Origin: Chloroflexota bacterium | GTDB lineage: Bacteria; Chloroflexota; Anaerolineae; UBA4142; SHND01 | Assembly: GCA_029778615.1 (NCBI GenBank) | Contig: JAKOPZ010000123.1 | Coordinates: forward strand, 30,872-94,871 | Direction of reading: 5' to 3' | Length of the DNA: 64,000 nt | In this document: positions 35,485-44,017 of the stretch, in pieces | Numbering within the stretch: position 1 is the stretch's first letter | Layout: each line of letters starts with the position of its first letter | Translations under genes and position numbers: made by a program | Notes under the pieces: generated by a model | The model's database searches: none | Told to the model about the DNA's origin: nothing | What the model saw: only the letters and a program-made list of their open reading frames with translations

Positions 35485-36990
35485 TCAAAGGGTTGGGCGG
35501 CGCGTATGCCAAGCGGTTGTTTGTTCGTACGCATACGCCACGCGCAGCATTTTTTCTTCCTCGAACGCGCGCGCCATGATTTGCATTCCAACCGGTAAAT
35601 GACCGGCGAAACCTGCCGGAAGACAAATCGCGGGAATGCCCGCCAACGGCTGCGCGAGCGTGAACACATCGGCGAGATACATTTGCAGCGGGTCATCCGA
35701 TTTTTCGCCGATGCGAAAGGGCGGCACGGGCGACGCCGCGCTTACCAGCACATCCACTTTATCAAATGCGTTATCAAAATCGCGTTTGATGAGCGTGCGG
35801 ACTTGTTGTGCTTTGACATAGTACGCATCATAGTAACCTGCGCTCAACGCGTAGGTGCCGAGCATGATGCGGCGCTTGACCTCTGGACCGAAACCACTGC
35901 CGCGCGTCGCGCGCATAACATTCCACACATCGCCGGGCACGTTCGCGCGCGGTCCGTATTTTACACCATCATAACGCGCGAGATTCGCCGACGCTTCGGC
36001 GGGCGCGAGAATATAGTACGTGGGCAGCGCGTATTCGGTGTGCGGCAAACTCACTTGCGAAATTTCCGCGCCGAGCGTTTCCAGATGCGCGATTGCCGCG
36101 CGGAGTGTGGATTCCACATCGGGCGCCATGCCTTGCACAAAATATTCGCGCGGGACGCCCACGCGCACACCCCGCAGGGGCAAGTCTTGCCCCGGGTCAA
36201 TTTCCCCCAACGCGTCCAAATAATTTGGCACTGCCGTATCCACCGTTGTCGAATCGTGCGCGTCGCGTCCCGCGATAATTCCGAGCAGCAGTGCCGCGTC
36301 GCGCACATCTCGCGTCATCGGTCCCACCTGGTCGAGCGAGGACGCAAACGCGATGACGCCCCAACGCGAAACGCGCCCGTAACTTGGACGCAAGCCGACG
36401 GTGTTGGTAAATGAGGCGGGTTGTCGCACGCTGCCGCCCGTATCGGTGCCGAGCGCGAAAATTGCTTCTCCCGCCGCGAGTGCCGCCGCGCTGCCGCCGC
36501 TCGAACCGCCGGGCACGCGTTCCAAATCCCACGGATTGCGCGTCACGCCATAACCGGAATTTTCTGTGGACGAGCCCATCGCAAATTCATCGGGATTGGT
36601 TTTGCCGAGCAGGAACGCGCCCGCCCGTTGCAATTTCTCGACGACCGTCGCGTTATACACGGGAACAAAATTTTCGAGAATGCGCGACCCCGCTGTGGTT
36701 ACCACATCCTGTGTCGAAATCACATCTTTGATGGACATGGGAATCCCGCGTAGCGGCGCGTCGTGGGGGTCCCCGCTTTGGCGCGCGCGCATCAATTCGT
36801 CATCGGCGCGTTGCGCGTGCTCCAGCGCGCGTTCGGCGTCAACATTCAAGTACGCGTGGATTTTGGAATCGAACGCGTCAATGCGTTCCAACAGCGCGCG
36901 GGTCAATTCCACCGCAGAAATTTCCCCGCGCTGCAAGAGTTCCGCAGCGCGCGTGGCAGTCAATTCAAATAGGGTTGTCTCGGTAGGCAT
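35485..36990 (-). CDS. gatA: aspartyl/glutamyl-tRNA amidotransferase subunit A
   Basis: 501 residues. The Ser-cisSer-Lys amidase triad is readable: Lys88 in MSIKDV, the GGSSGGS loop at 161-167 and Ser187 in GTDTGGS. It supplies ammonia from glutamine for converting Glu-tRNA(Gln), and often Asp-tRNA(Asn), together with GatB and GatC. gatC is 1.2 kb upstream but a GT4 gene stands between them; gatB is not in the window. The start overlaps the GT4 end by 26 nt. Confidence 0.96.
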   Translation of the reverse strand: MPTETTLFELTATRAAELLQRGEISAVELTRALLERIDAFDSKIHAYLNVDAERALEHAQRADDELMRARQSGDPHDAPLRGIPMSIKDVISTQDVVTTAGSRILENFVPVYNATVVEKLQRAGAFLLGKTNPDEFAMGSSTENSGYGVTRNPWDLERVPGGSSGGSAAALAAGEAIFALGTDTGGSVRQPASFTNTVGLRPSYGRVSRWGVIAFASSLDQVGPMTRDVRDAALLLGIIAGRDAHDSTTVDTAVPNYLDALGEIDPGQDLPLRGVRVGVPREYFVQGMAPDVESTLRAAIAHLETLGAEISQVSLPHTEYALPTYYILAPAEASANLARYDGVKYGPRANVPGDVWNVMRATRGSGFGPEVKRRIMLGTYALSAGYYDAYYVKAQQVRTLIKRDFDNAFDKVDVLVSAASPVPPFRIGEKSDDPLQMYLADVFTLAQPLAGIPAICLPAGFAGHLPVGMQIMARAFEEEKMLRVAYAYEQTTAWHTRRPTL

Positions 36991-38125
36991 ACGATTGTGT
37001 ATAAGGGTGATAGGTCAAGTGTTCGTATAGGTGCACCAGTTTATCCAAATTGGCTTGGAGGGAATATTGCTCGACCGCGCGTTGGCGCGCGCGGCGGCGC
37101 AGTTCTTGGCGAAACTCCGGAAATTCAATCAACTGTCGAATCGCCAGCGGGAGTTGTCCTTCCAAATTTTCCAAATCGAGGACGATGCCCGCGCCGCGCA
37201 TCGCTTCGCCGTCCGCGCCGACATCCGTCACAATCATTGCCGCGCCGCTCGCCATCGCTTCAAGCATCGCAATCGAAAGCCCTTCGACTTCGGAGGGCAG
37301 TACGTAAATGTCAGAGGCGCGGAGAATGCGCTGGACTTCACGCGCATCGGTAACGTGTCCGCGAAATATAATACGCGGGTCGTCGCTGTACTTGCGCCGC
37401 AAGCGTCCCAAATCCATGCCCGCGCCCGCAATCACCAGAACATGGTCGTCGGGCAAATCGAGTGAGGTGAATGCTTCGCACAACACATTTACATTTTTTT
37501 CCGGCTCGATGCGTCCGAGATACGAAATCAAAAGCCGCGCGCCGAGTTCGCGTTTATAGTCCGATTCGCCCGGCGCGAATTTTTCAATATCCACGCCGTT
37601 GGGAATTACGTACAGCGGCGCGCGTTCGACGCCATTTTTTTTCAACATGCGTTTTTGATTTTCAGAAAAAACAATCACCGCGTCGTACTTGTCGAGCGTG
37701 TTGGTGTACATGCGATAAATGACGCGCATCGCCGTACCCCAAAATGTTCCGGGTGGACCGAACGGAGCGTGCCATGTGGCGACGACGGGAATTTCAAAAT
37801 CGTGGCACAGTTCGGGAATGGTGGCGTCGAGATTCGAGAACGAAAGCGAAACGTGCGCGACTTGCGGGCGTTCACTCCGCAGGACATTTTTTATCACGCG
37901 TTCTGCGCGCAGCGAAGAAACGGTGGCGCGATTCAAAATATCGAACGCGCCGATACGCACCGCGCGCACGTTGGGCGGCGTGACGAGATGGCGTTCGCGC
38001 GTGGCGTGAAAAAAAAAGACAACGTCCACCGCGCGCTGGCTCAAGCCATTTAGCATCATGCGCGAATACGACATGGTGCCGTAATGCCGCTCGCTGGCGA
38101 CATGTCCAAACCAGGCAATCTTCAT
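36965..38125 (-). CDS. family 4 glycosyltransferase (GT-B)
   Basis: 386 residues. N-terminal half begins MKIAWFGHVASERHYG; the C-terminal donor-binding half has LISYLGRIEPEKNV, ASDIYVLPSEVEGLSIAMLE (the E-x7-E motif) and DVGADGE. A retaining glycosyltransferase acting in the cytoplasm, likely on a lipid-linked or nucleotide sugar substrate. It interrupts gatC and gatA and overlaps gatA by 26 nt, so it belongs to the same transcript. Confidence 0.92.
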   Translation of the reverse strand: MKIAWFGHVASERHYGTMSYSRMMLNGLSQRAVDVVFFFHATRERHLVTPPNVRAVRIGAFDILNRATVSSLRAERVIKNVLRSERPQVAHVSLSFSNLDATIPELCHDFEIPVVATWHAPFGPPGTFWGTAMRVIYRMYTNTLDKYDAVIVFSENQKRMLKKNGVERAPLYVIPNGVDIEKFAPGESDYKRELGARLLISYLGRIEPEKNVNVLCEAFTSLDLPDDHVLVIAGAGMDLGRLRRKYSDDPRIIFRGHVTDAREVQRILRASDIYVLPSEVEGLSIAMLEAMASGAAMIVTDVGADGEAMRGAGIVLDLENLEGQLPLAIRQLIEFPEFRQELRRRARQRAVEQYSLQANLDKLVHLYEHLTYHPYTQSYAYRDNPI

Positions 38126-38181
38126 GATACGAGGGTCAGGTTACAGAGCGCGCCGTCGCGCATAGACGCAAGGCGCGACGC

Positions 38182-38478
38182 TCATTCTTCCAGAATCGCG
38201 CGCACGCGGAGGAATTCGCGGTTGGCATCCGTGTCCGGCGCGTTTTGCATAACTTGCGCGCGCGTGAGCGACGGTGTAACGATGTCGGGACGCATGATAT
38301 TTTGATTGGGAATCACACTGGCCGTCGGCGCAATCGCGCTCGTCTCGAGTTGATTCAAGCGTTCGGCGTATTCCAAAATGGCGGAAAGCTGTTCGGTCAT
38401 CCGTTCCATTTCGGAATCGGTCAATTCGAGTTTTGCCAGTTCGGCGATGTGTGAAACTTGAGCGCGGGTGAGAGACAT
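38182..38478 (-). CDS. gatC: aspartyl/glutamyl-tRNA amidotransferase subunit C
   Basis: 98 residues, the usual size. HIAELAKLELTDSE near the N-terminus and LRPD-like IMRPDIVTPSLTRAQVMQNAP in the second half. GatC wraps GatA and is needed for its stability. It heads the minus-strand run. A MITE starts 11 nt upstream of its start codon. Confidence 0.94.
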   Translation of the reverse strand: MSLTRAQVSHIAELAKLELTDSEMERMTEQLSAILEYAERLNQLETSAIAPTASVIPNQNIMRPDIVTPSLTRAQVMQNAPDTDANREFLRVRAILEE

Positions 38479-38489
38479 AAAAATTAGAG

Positions 38490-38615
38490 ATTCACCTTAC
38501 GCATGTCATTTCGAACCCCTCCATCCTTCGGGGTAAACTCTGTGAGAAATCTCAGTTTTTTCCACCGAGATTTCTCGCCAGACCCCTCGAAATGACAATT
38601 CTGCGTAACATGAGT
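38490..38615. mobile_element. 126-bp MITE-like element, copy 1
   Basis: Begins ATTCACCTTACGCATGTCAT and ends CTGCGTAACATGAGT. Terminal inverted repeats ATTCACCTTACGCA / ACTCATGTTACGCA match at 11 of 14, with nested palindromes GTCATTTCGA/TCGAAATGAC and GAGAAATCTC/GAGATTTCTC. The second copy at 47869-47994 has the same length and differs at two positions. It carries no gene. It sits between gatC and its likely upstream heptamer repeat, which it seems to have split (TTAGAGATT before, TAGAGAGTAGGGATT after). Confidence 0.88.
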
Positions 38616-38734
38616 TAGAGAGTAGGGATTTGGGATTCGGGAATGGTGATGCGCGTGATTATAGCATACGTGAAATGCCAAACGTGAAATGCGGCACGCG
38701 TTCGGCAGTATAGAAATTTGCGGCGCGTCTCGAC

Positions 38735-38760
38735 TTGGGCGCGCGATTCTGTGCTATACT
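38735..38760 (+). promoter_or_regulatory. extended -10 of the zinc-ribbon/OB gene
   Basis: TGC-TATACT (38755-38760). A TTGGGC at 38735-38740 is close but at only 14 nt, so the extended -10 probably carries the activity. 38616-38734 contains only short repeats (GTGAAATGC twice) and no gene. Confidence 0.5.
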
Positions 38761-38795
38761 TTTTTCCAATTCCCTGTTGTCTCGTTCTCGCTTCC

Positions 38796-40577
38796 ATGAG
38801 CGCAACTCAACCTCAAATCGGCGCAACGTGTCCTTCGTGCGGGCGCTTTGTCGGTCCGCTTGAAAAATGTCCGTACTGCGGTGCGGACATCCAGAAACGC
38901 ATTCCTCTCAAATTTATTCGGCTCGCGTGTCTTGTGCTGGCCATACTCGGCATCGCGCTTTTGGTCTATGCCGCGAGCGGCGCAACCACACCCACGACAA
39001 AAATCAACGATATTGGCGCGACGATGAATTACGCGTATGTGCGGATTCAAGGCACCGTGACGCGCGGACCGTTGTATGACCCCGACCAACAATCTCTGCG
39101 TTTTTATGTTGCCGACGACACGGGCGAAATTCAAGCCGCAACCTTTCGTGATGTAACGCAGCAGTTGGTCGCGCAAAATAAAATTCCCACCATCGGCGAC
39201 CAAATCACCACCGAAGGCACCTTGCGCGTGCGCGATGATTTTACATCGTTCAATGTTTCGTCCGCCGACAAATTGCAGCTCACCCCCCCCTCCGCGCGCG
39301 ACATCGCGATTCAACAAATCGGCTATGATGACGAATGGCATTACGTCGTTGTAAAAGGGGACGTGCGCGAAATTCGCGAGCCGTATCAAGGACTCGCGCT
39401 CATCACGCTCGGCGATGCGTCGGGCGAATTGGACGTTGCCGTGAACGCGGACATTGAGAAATTGTACGGCGCGCTGCCCGCGTTCGATTTGGGCGACGCG
39501 GTGCAGGTGCAAGGTGTCGTCACGTATTTTCGCGACACGCCGCAATTGGTGCTGCGCCACCCGCGCGATTTCACCAAACTGGCAATTGATAACACGGCGG
39601 CGGCAACGGTCCACATTGGCGAACTCGACGCCGCGCGCGTGAACCAGCGTGTGCAGGTGGCGGGCGATGTGACGCGCGTGTCCAAATTTTCGCAGGGCGT
39701 GCGCGCGACGATTGCGGACGATACCGGCGAAATCACCCTCGTCTTGTGGCAGGATTTGTACGACCAAATCCCCAACGCGAACGAACTGCAACAAGGCGCG
39801 CGGGTGAGTGTGCTCGGCAAACTTTCACAGTATCGCGGCGAATTTGAAATCCAACCCCAACGCGCGAGCGACGTGAAAATTTCCGCCGCGCTCGCGCAAA
39901 ACAACGCGACCGCTGTCCCGAACGCAGCAAGCGAACCGAACGCGACTCGGGAGCCAACCCAAACACCGCGTCCCACGCGCGAACCCACTGCCGCGCCCGT
40001 CGCGCGCACGATTGCGAGTTTGACACAGGCGGACCAAAACGCGACGGTGATTGTCCAGGGCAAAATTGCGCGGGCGAGTGAATTTTCGCAAGGAATGCGC
40101 TATACGCTCGATGATGGTTCGGGAAAAATTACGTTGTTGATTTGGAAGGATGTGCTGGAAAAGCTTTCCGCGCGCGCGGCTTTGAAACCGGGCGCAGAGG
40201 TGCGCGTGACGGGTACGCTGGATGTATTCAACAACGAATTGGAGATTGTTCCCGCGAACGCGGGCGATGTGGAACTTGTCGCGGCGGCGGTTGTGCCGAC
40301 AGTGAGCGTACGCACCATCGCCTCAATTTCGACGAACGACCTCGACCAAACCGTTTTCATTCAAGGAACGATTGCGGATGCTGCTGATTTTTCGGCGGGC
40401 AAGTACGTGACGGTCCAAGACGACAGTGGAAAAATCCGCGTGACCGTTTTCAAAAATGTGCTTGCGCCTATTCAGGACAAACTTGCGATTGGCGCGCCGA
40501 TTTCTGTGCGAGGCAAAGTGAATGTCTTTCGCGGAGAAATGGAAATTGTGGCAGATGAAATTGTGATAGAGAGATAG
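38796..40577 (+). CDS. zinc-ribbon, membrane-anchored protein with tandem OB-fold domains
   Basis: 593 residues from MSATQPQIG; the frame is open 26 codons further upstream, but the -10 lies within that stretch. A zinc ribbon (CPSCGRF...CPYCGAD) precedes one membrane segment (FIRLACLVLAILGIALLVYA, about 42-61). Then come four to five OB-fold units of about 90 residues, each with a VxVxGxV strand, a FSxGMRYTLDDGSGKITLLI-type strand pair and a short GELEI ending. A Pro/Thr linker splits them at about 370-410. Nucleic-acid anti-codon-type OB repeats occur in extracytoplasmic nucleases, but no nuclease domain follows. Ligand may be nucleic acid or oligosaccharide. Confidence 0.72.
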   Translation: MSATQPQIGATCPSCGRFVGPLEKCPYCGADIQKRIPLKFIRLACLVLAILGIALLVYAASGATTPTTKINDIGATMNYAYVRIQGTVTRGPLYDPDQQSLRFYVADDTGEIQAATFRDVTQQLVAQNKIPTIGDQITTEGTLRVRDDFTSFNVSSADKLQLTPPSARDIAIQQIGYDDEWHYVVVKGDVREIREPYQGLALITLGDASGELDVAVNADIEKLYGALPAFDLGDAVQVQGVVTYFRDTPQLVLRHPRDFTKLAIDNTAAATVHIGELDAARVNQRVQVAGDVTRVSKFSQGVRATIADDTGEITLVLWQDLYDQIPNANELQQGARVSVLGKLSQYRGEFEIQPQRASDVKISAALAQNNATAVPNAASEPNATREPTQTPRPTREPTAAPVARTIASLTQADQNATVIVQGKIARASEFSQGMRYTLDDGSGKITLLIWKDVLEKLSARAALKPGAEVRVTGTLDVFNNELEIVPANAGDVELVAAAVVPTVSVRTIASISTNDLDQTVFIQGTIADAADFSAGKYVTVQDDSGKIRVTVFKNVLAPIQDKLAIGAPISVRGKVNVFRGEMEIVADEIVIER

Positions 40578-40601
40578 CGCGAGACCCCTCCATCCTGTAC
40601 T

Positions 40602-41921
40602 ATGGAATATCTCTACCTCGTTCCTTTTGCTATCGCCGGCACGCTGCTCGCGTCCACGCTCGCGCTGGTCCCCGCGCTGCATGTGTACAACATCGCGGGC
40701 ATTTTTATTTTGTTTGCATTGCGCGCGCAAAATTTCATCGCGCCCGACGAATTGGCGATGCTCCTGCTCGGAATGATTGTGGGCTATGCCATGCTCAATA
40801 CGATTTCCGCAATTTTTCTCGGTGCGCCCGACGACTCGACGGTGTTTATTGTTTTGCCCGGACAAAAGTATTTGATGCTCTCGCGCGGGTACGAAGCGGC
40901 AGTGCTGACGGGGATTGGCGCGTTGGGCGGAATTTTTATTTTGATTGTGTTGACGCCCTTTGCTGCCACAATTTTTGGAACGGTGCGCGGAATTGTGCTG
41001 CCGCATCTGCATTGGATTCTCGCGGTGATTGTGGTGTTTATGTTGATGGGCGAATGGCCCAAAGGCGGCGATAGAGGAAAAACGGGACTGGCGCGTTTGT
41101 GGGATGCGTGGAAAGGTTTGGGCGCGGGAATTTTGACATTTATCCTTTCGGGGATTCTCGGCATCGTGTTGATGTATAAATCGCCGGTGCCGCTTGAAAA
41201 TTCATTTCAAAATTTGCTGCCCGCGTTTGTCGGTCTGTTTGCGGTGCCGTGGGTGATTGACAATATCCTGTCGGGAACAGAAATTCCCAAACAACACATC
41301 TCAAACACCTTTGACGCGCCGCCGAGTTTGATTGCGCGCGGAATTTTTTCCGGCGCGTTGGGCGGATTGTTCGCCGCGTTTTTTCCCGTCGTCACAGGCG
41401 GCATCGGCGGGTATTTGGCAGGACACGCCACCGCGCAGCGCGATGACCGCGTGTTTATTATTTCGCAAGGCGCGTCAAAATTTTTGTACTATGTCGGTGC
41501 GTTCTGGCTTTTCTTTTTGCCTACGACGCGCATCACCAAAGGCGGCATGTCGGGAATGCTCGCGACGATTTACACGCCGCAGGGACCGGGCCTGTATTAT
41601 GTGGCGGTGGCAATGATTGCGGTTTGCGGCGTGCTCGCGTTTTTTCTTTTGCTCGGTTACGCGCGTTTTGCGATTTGGTTGATTCAAAAAGTAAACTATC
41701 GTTATATTTCGTTTGCGACGCTTTTCGTTCTCGTCGCGCTGGTTTATTTTTTTACGGGACTCGGCGGCATTGCAATTATGCTTGTGGCGACGCCCATCGG
41801 CTGGCTGCCGGTGCTGTGGGGTTCGCGGCGGATGAATTGTTTGGGCGTGCTGCTCGTGCCGATTACGTTGAACCTCGCGGGGTTAGGTCCGACGGTCGCC
41901 CAGTGGCTGAGAATAATTTGA
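40602..41921 (+). CDS. TctA-like permease
   Basis: 439 residues with about 11-12 membrane helices. The first third has the tripartite tricarboxylate transporter TctA pattern (FLGAPDDSTVFIVLPGQKYL, then GYEAAVLTGIGALGG), and a second half repeats it (VVTGGIGGYLAGHATAQ). Classical TctA works with a small TctB and a periplasmic binding protein TctC; neither is nearby, and the chain is shorter than usual TctA. It begins 24 nt after the OB-fold gene. A stand-alone carrier of archaeal/Chloroflexi type is likely. Confidence 0.75.
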   Translation: MEYLYLVPFAIAGTLLASTLALVPALHVYNIAGIFILFALRAQNFIAPDELAMLLLGMIVGYAMLNTISAIFLGAPDDSTVFIVLPGQKYLMLSRGYEAAVLTGIGALGGIFILIVLTPFAATIFGTVRGIVLPHLHWILAVIVVFMLMGEWPKGGDRGKTGLARLWDAWKGLGAGILTFILSGILGIVLMYKSPVPLENSFQNLLPAFVGLFAVPWVIDNILSGTEIPKQHISNTFDAPPSLIARGIFSGALGGLFAAFFPVVTGGIGGYLAGHATAQRDDRVFIISQGASKFLYYVGAFWLFFLPTTRITKGGMSGMLATIYTPQGPGLYYVAVAMIAVCGVLAFFLLLGYARFAIWLIQKVNYRYISFATLFVLVALVYFFTGLGGIAIMLVATPIGWLPVLWGSRRMNCLGVLLVPITLNLAGLGPTVAQWLRII

Positions 41922-41980
41922 GAGTCGAGATTCGAGACTGCGGTATCTCCAGTCTCCAATCTCCAAGCTCCAATCTCTAC
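41922..41980. repeat. heptamer-built hairpin (GAGANTC / CTCCAAT units)
   Basis: Left arm GAGAGTC-GAGATTC-GAGACTG, right arm CTCCAGT-CTCCAAT-CTCCAAG-CTCCAAT, all 7-bp units. The arms pair around CGGTAT. It fills the gap between the permease and the YdjM-family gene. Confidence 0.75.
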
Positions 41981-41981
41981 T

Positions 41982-42986
41982 TTGAAAGGCATCTCCCATT
42001 TCATGACCGGCGTCGCGGTGGGAACTTTTTTCCCGGACGCGGTGCAGGCGGCGGCAAACGGTTCCTTCATTCTCGTGTTGGGCGGCATTGGCGGATTGCT
42101 GCCCGATACGCTGGATTTCAAGTACGCGCGCTTTGTCGAAGAGCCGGATATTTTGATTGACCCGCATCCGGAACAATTTCAGGCGCAAAACATCGCGGAC
42201 GAAATTGCGGCGGGGATTGACCGCGTGGGCGCGACGCACAAGAAACAAATTTTGAAATGCAATACGATGCGGCTCGGTCCCGATTGGTGGCAGCAGTATT
42301 CGATTCAATTTGACACGAAAAATTCGCAAGTGAATGTGAAACTCGGACCGATTGTCAATACCTCGCAAATTCCACTGCCGGAAAGTGTGCGCGACCTTCC
42401 GGAGGGACGCGCAAAAATTCACACGCCGCTTTTGCCCACATACGGCGAATTTACGACGATAGATATTTTCAGCGGTCCTTCGATGGCGCTCGAATGGCGC
42501 AACGAACGCGTGGAAATTGATTTCATTCCGTGGCATCGCCAGTATTCGCATTCGCTCTTTATGGCGTTGTTGTTCGGCACGCTGTGCGGTTTGTTGTTTG
42601 GCTTGACGGCGGGACTGATTGGATTCGGCGCGGTGATGGGGCATGTGTTGGAAGACCAACTCGGTTATTTGGGGAGCAATTTGTTGTGGCCCCTTACAAA
42701 GGTGCGTTCGACGGGTCTGAAATTGATTCACGCCACCGATGCCATCCCGAATTTTTTCACCGTCGGCACAATGGTCTATGTCATTCTCTATAACTTGGAC
42801 CGCTTTTCGCCGCAACCCGTTTTGGACCCGCTGATTTTTTGGGGCGTGTTGTGGCTGCCGTTTCCCATCATCCTCGCGTATTTTTTCTACAGCAAATTCA
42901 AGACCGACCGCGCGAAACGTCTTTCCTTGTTGGAACAACAGGAAGCAGACTTGGTGGCGGAAACGCAAGAAGTGGTGGATGCCTGA
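41982..42986 (+). CDS. YdjM-family membrane protein (metal-dependent hydrolase superfamily)
   Basis: 334 residues. TTG start, supported by the family N-terminus KGISHFMTGVAVG; ATG 42003 is possible. The family pattern of His/Asp residues is seen in HFMTG, GGLLPDTLDFKYA and PWHRQYSHSLFMALL, with LEDQLGYLG further on. About four membrane helices. E. coli YdjM is an inner-membrane protein of the LexA regulon; the hydrolase label for the family is based on fold. No LexA box is evident here. Confidence 0.75.
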   Translation: MKGISHFMTGVAVGTFFPDAVQAAANGSFILVLGGIGGLLPDTLDFKYARFVEEPDILIDPHPEQFQAQNIADEIAAGIDRVGATHKKQILKCNTMRLGPDWWQQYSIQFDTKNSQVNVKLGPIVNTSQIPLPESVRDLPEGRAKIHTPLLPTYGEFTTIDIFSGPSMALEWRNERVEIDFIPWHRQYSHSLFMALLFGTLCGLLFGLTAGLIGFGAVMGHVLEDQLGYLGSNLLWPLTKVRSTGLKLIHATDAIPNFFTVGTMVYVILYNLDRFSPQPVLDPLIFWGVLWLPFPIILAYFFYSKFKTDRAKRLSLLEQQEADLVAETQEVVDA

Positions 42987-44016
42987 AAATGTTGTAACAC
43001 CCGCGCATCGGCGCGGACATCGCTGGATTCTCGTACTCCTCGCCCTCTCGCTCGGCACGACGATTCTCCTCGCGTTTTTTGCCGGGACAACCCAAACGCT
43101 CGCGCTCCTTCGCAATGCCAATGTGTGGTTTGTTCTCGGCATTGTGGCATTTCAAATCCTGCGGTATGTGGCAATGACCATTTCGACGCGCGTGGTTTCG
43201 GAAATTGTCGGGGTGCGCGTGCCGCTGCGCGAAATGTTTCAAGCGACGGTTGCGGCGCAGGCGGCGAACCGAACGTTTGTGGGCGGCGCGGCGGGCTTGA
43301 TGATTCGCGGCGCGTTTCTCGTCCAGCACGGCATGCCCGGCGGCGCGTTCGCGGCGGTGGAAAGTATCGAAGATGTTGTGTCGCTCGGCGTGGTCGCGTT
43401 GATGTTTGGGTCGGGGTTGGCGTTCGTGGTCGCGCGCGGCGGCGGCGAAAATTTTCGGTGGGATGCGATTGCGATTTTTGTAATGGGCGCGCTGGCGTTG
43501 ACAGGCGCGGTGCTTTTCTTGGTGCGGCGGCGCGCATGGGTGGAACGCGCTGCGGACAGAATTGCGCGCGGGCTAAATTATTTTTATGCGAAAATTACGC
43601 GGCGAAATTTCTATAGTGCGGAACGCGTGCAGCGCGCGGTGGATGATTTTTATCGCGCGCTCGCGTTCGCGCGGCGCGAACCGCGTCGCGTGTTCATTGC
43701 GTTTTGCTGCGCGTTTGCGCGGCTGGGCTGTGATTGGGTCGCGCTGTATTTTGCGTTTCACGCGATTGGGTATGAAATTGCTTTCGGGGCAGTCCTTTTG
43801 ATTTTTATTGTTTCGACTTCGGTTGCGACGCTCGCGGCGATTCCCGGACAGGTGGGTGTGATGGAGACGACGCTGACGCTCATGTCCACCGCGTTGGGTG
43901 TGCCCGCAGCGGTGGCGGTGAGTGCGAGTGTGTTGTTTCGCGTGATTGCGTTTTGGCTGCCGATTCCGTTCGGGTTCGCGTTTGCGTGGCGGCTCGAACA
44001 GCGCGGACTGATTTGA
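42979..44016 (+). CDS. lysylphosphatidylglycerol-synthase-type membrane protein (flippase-like, UPF0104)
   Basis: 345 residues, about eight membrane helices. The start overlaps the YdjM gene by 8 nt. Typical sequence features are GGAAGLMIRGAFLVQHGMPG and PGQVGVMETTLTLM near the C-terminus. It matches the transmembrane part of MprF, lacking the aminoacyl transferase domain. Such stand-alone forms are thought to move lipid or glycolipid across the membrane. Confidence 0.8.
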   Translation: MPENVVTPAHRRGHRWILVLLALSLGTTILLAFFAGTTQTLALLRNANVWFVLGIVAFQILRYVAMTISTRVVSEIVGVRVPLREMFQATVAAQAANRTFVGGAAGLMIRGAFLVQHGMPGGAFAAVESIEDVVSLGVVALMFGSGLAFVVARGGGENFRWDAIAIFVMGALALTGAVLFLVRRRAWVERAADRIARGLNYFYAKITRRNFYSAERVQRAVDDFYRALAFARREPRRVFIAFCCAFARLGCDWVALYFAFHAIGYEIAFGAVLLIFIVSTSVATLAAIPGQVGVMETTLTLMSTALGVPAAVAVSASVLFRVIAFWLPIPFGFAFAWRLEQRGLI

Positions 44017-44017
44017 G

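Noticed and set aside
38505..38525. TTCGAACC-like stretch in the MITE as a tRNA trace
   Set aside because: It is part of the MITE palindrome GTCATTTCGA; no cloverleaf is possible.
38490..38615. small protein gene inside the MITE (frame ending SRWKKLRFLTEFTPKDGG)
   Set aside because: The frame is a by-product of the repeat, shared by both copies, with palindromic base pattern and no RBS.
38754..39794. 346-codon antisense frame over the OB-fold gene
   Set aside because: No family features; the sense frame shows regular OB repeats.
41883..43142. 419-codon antisense frame across the YdjM and flippase genes
   Set aside because: Basic, low-complexity product; both sense genes have family motifs and overlap naturally.
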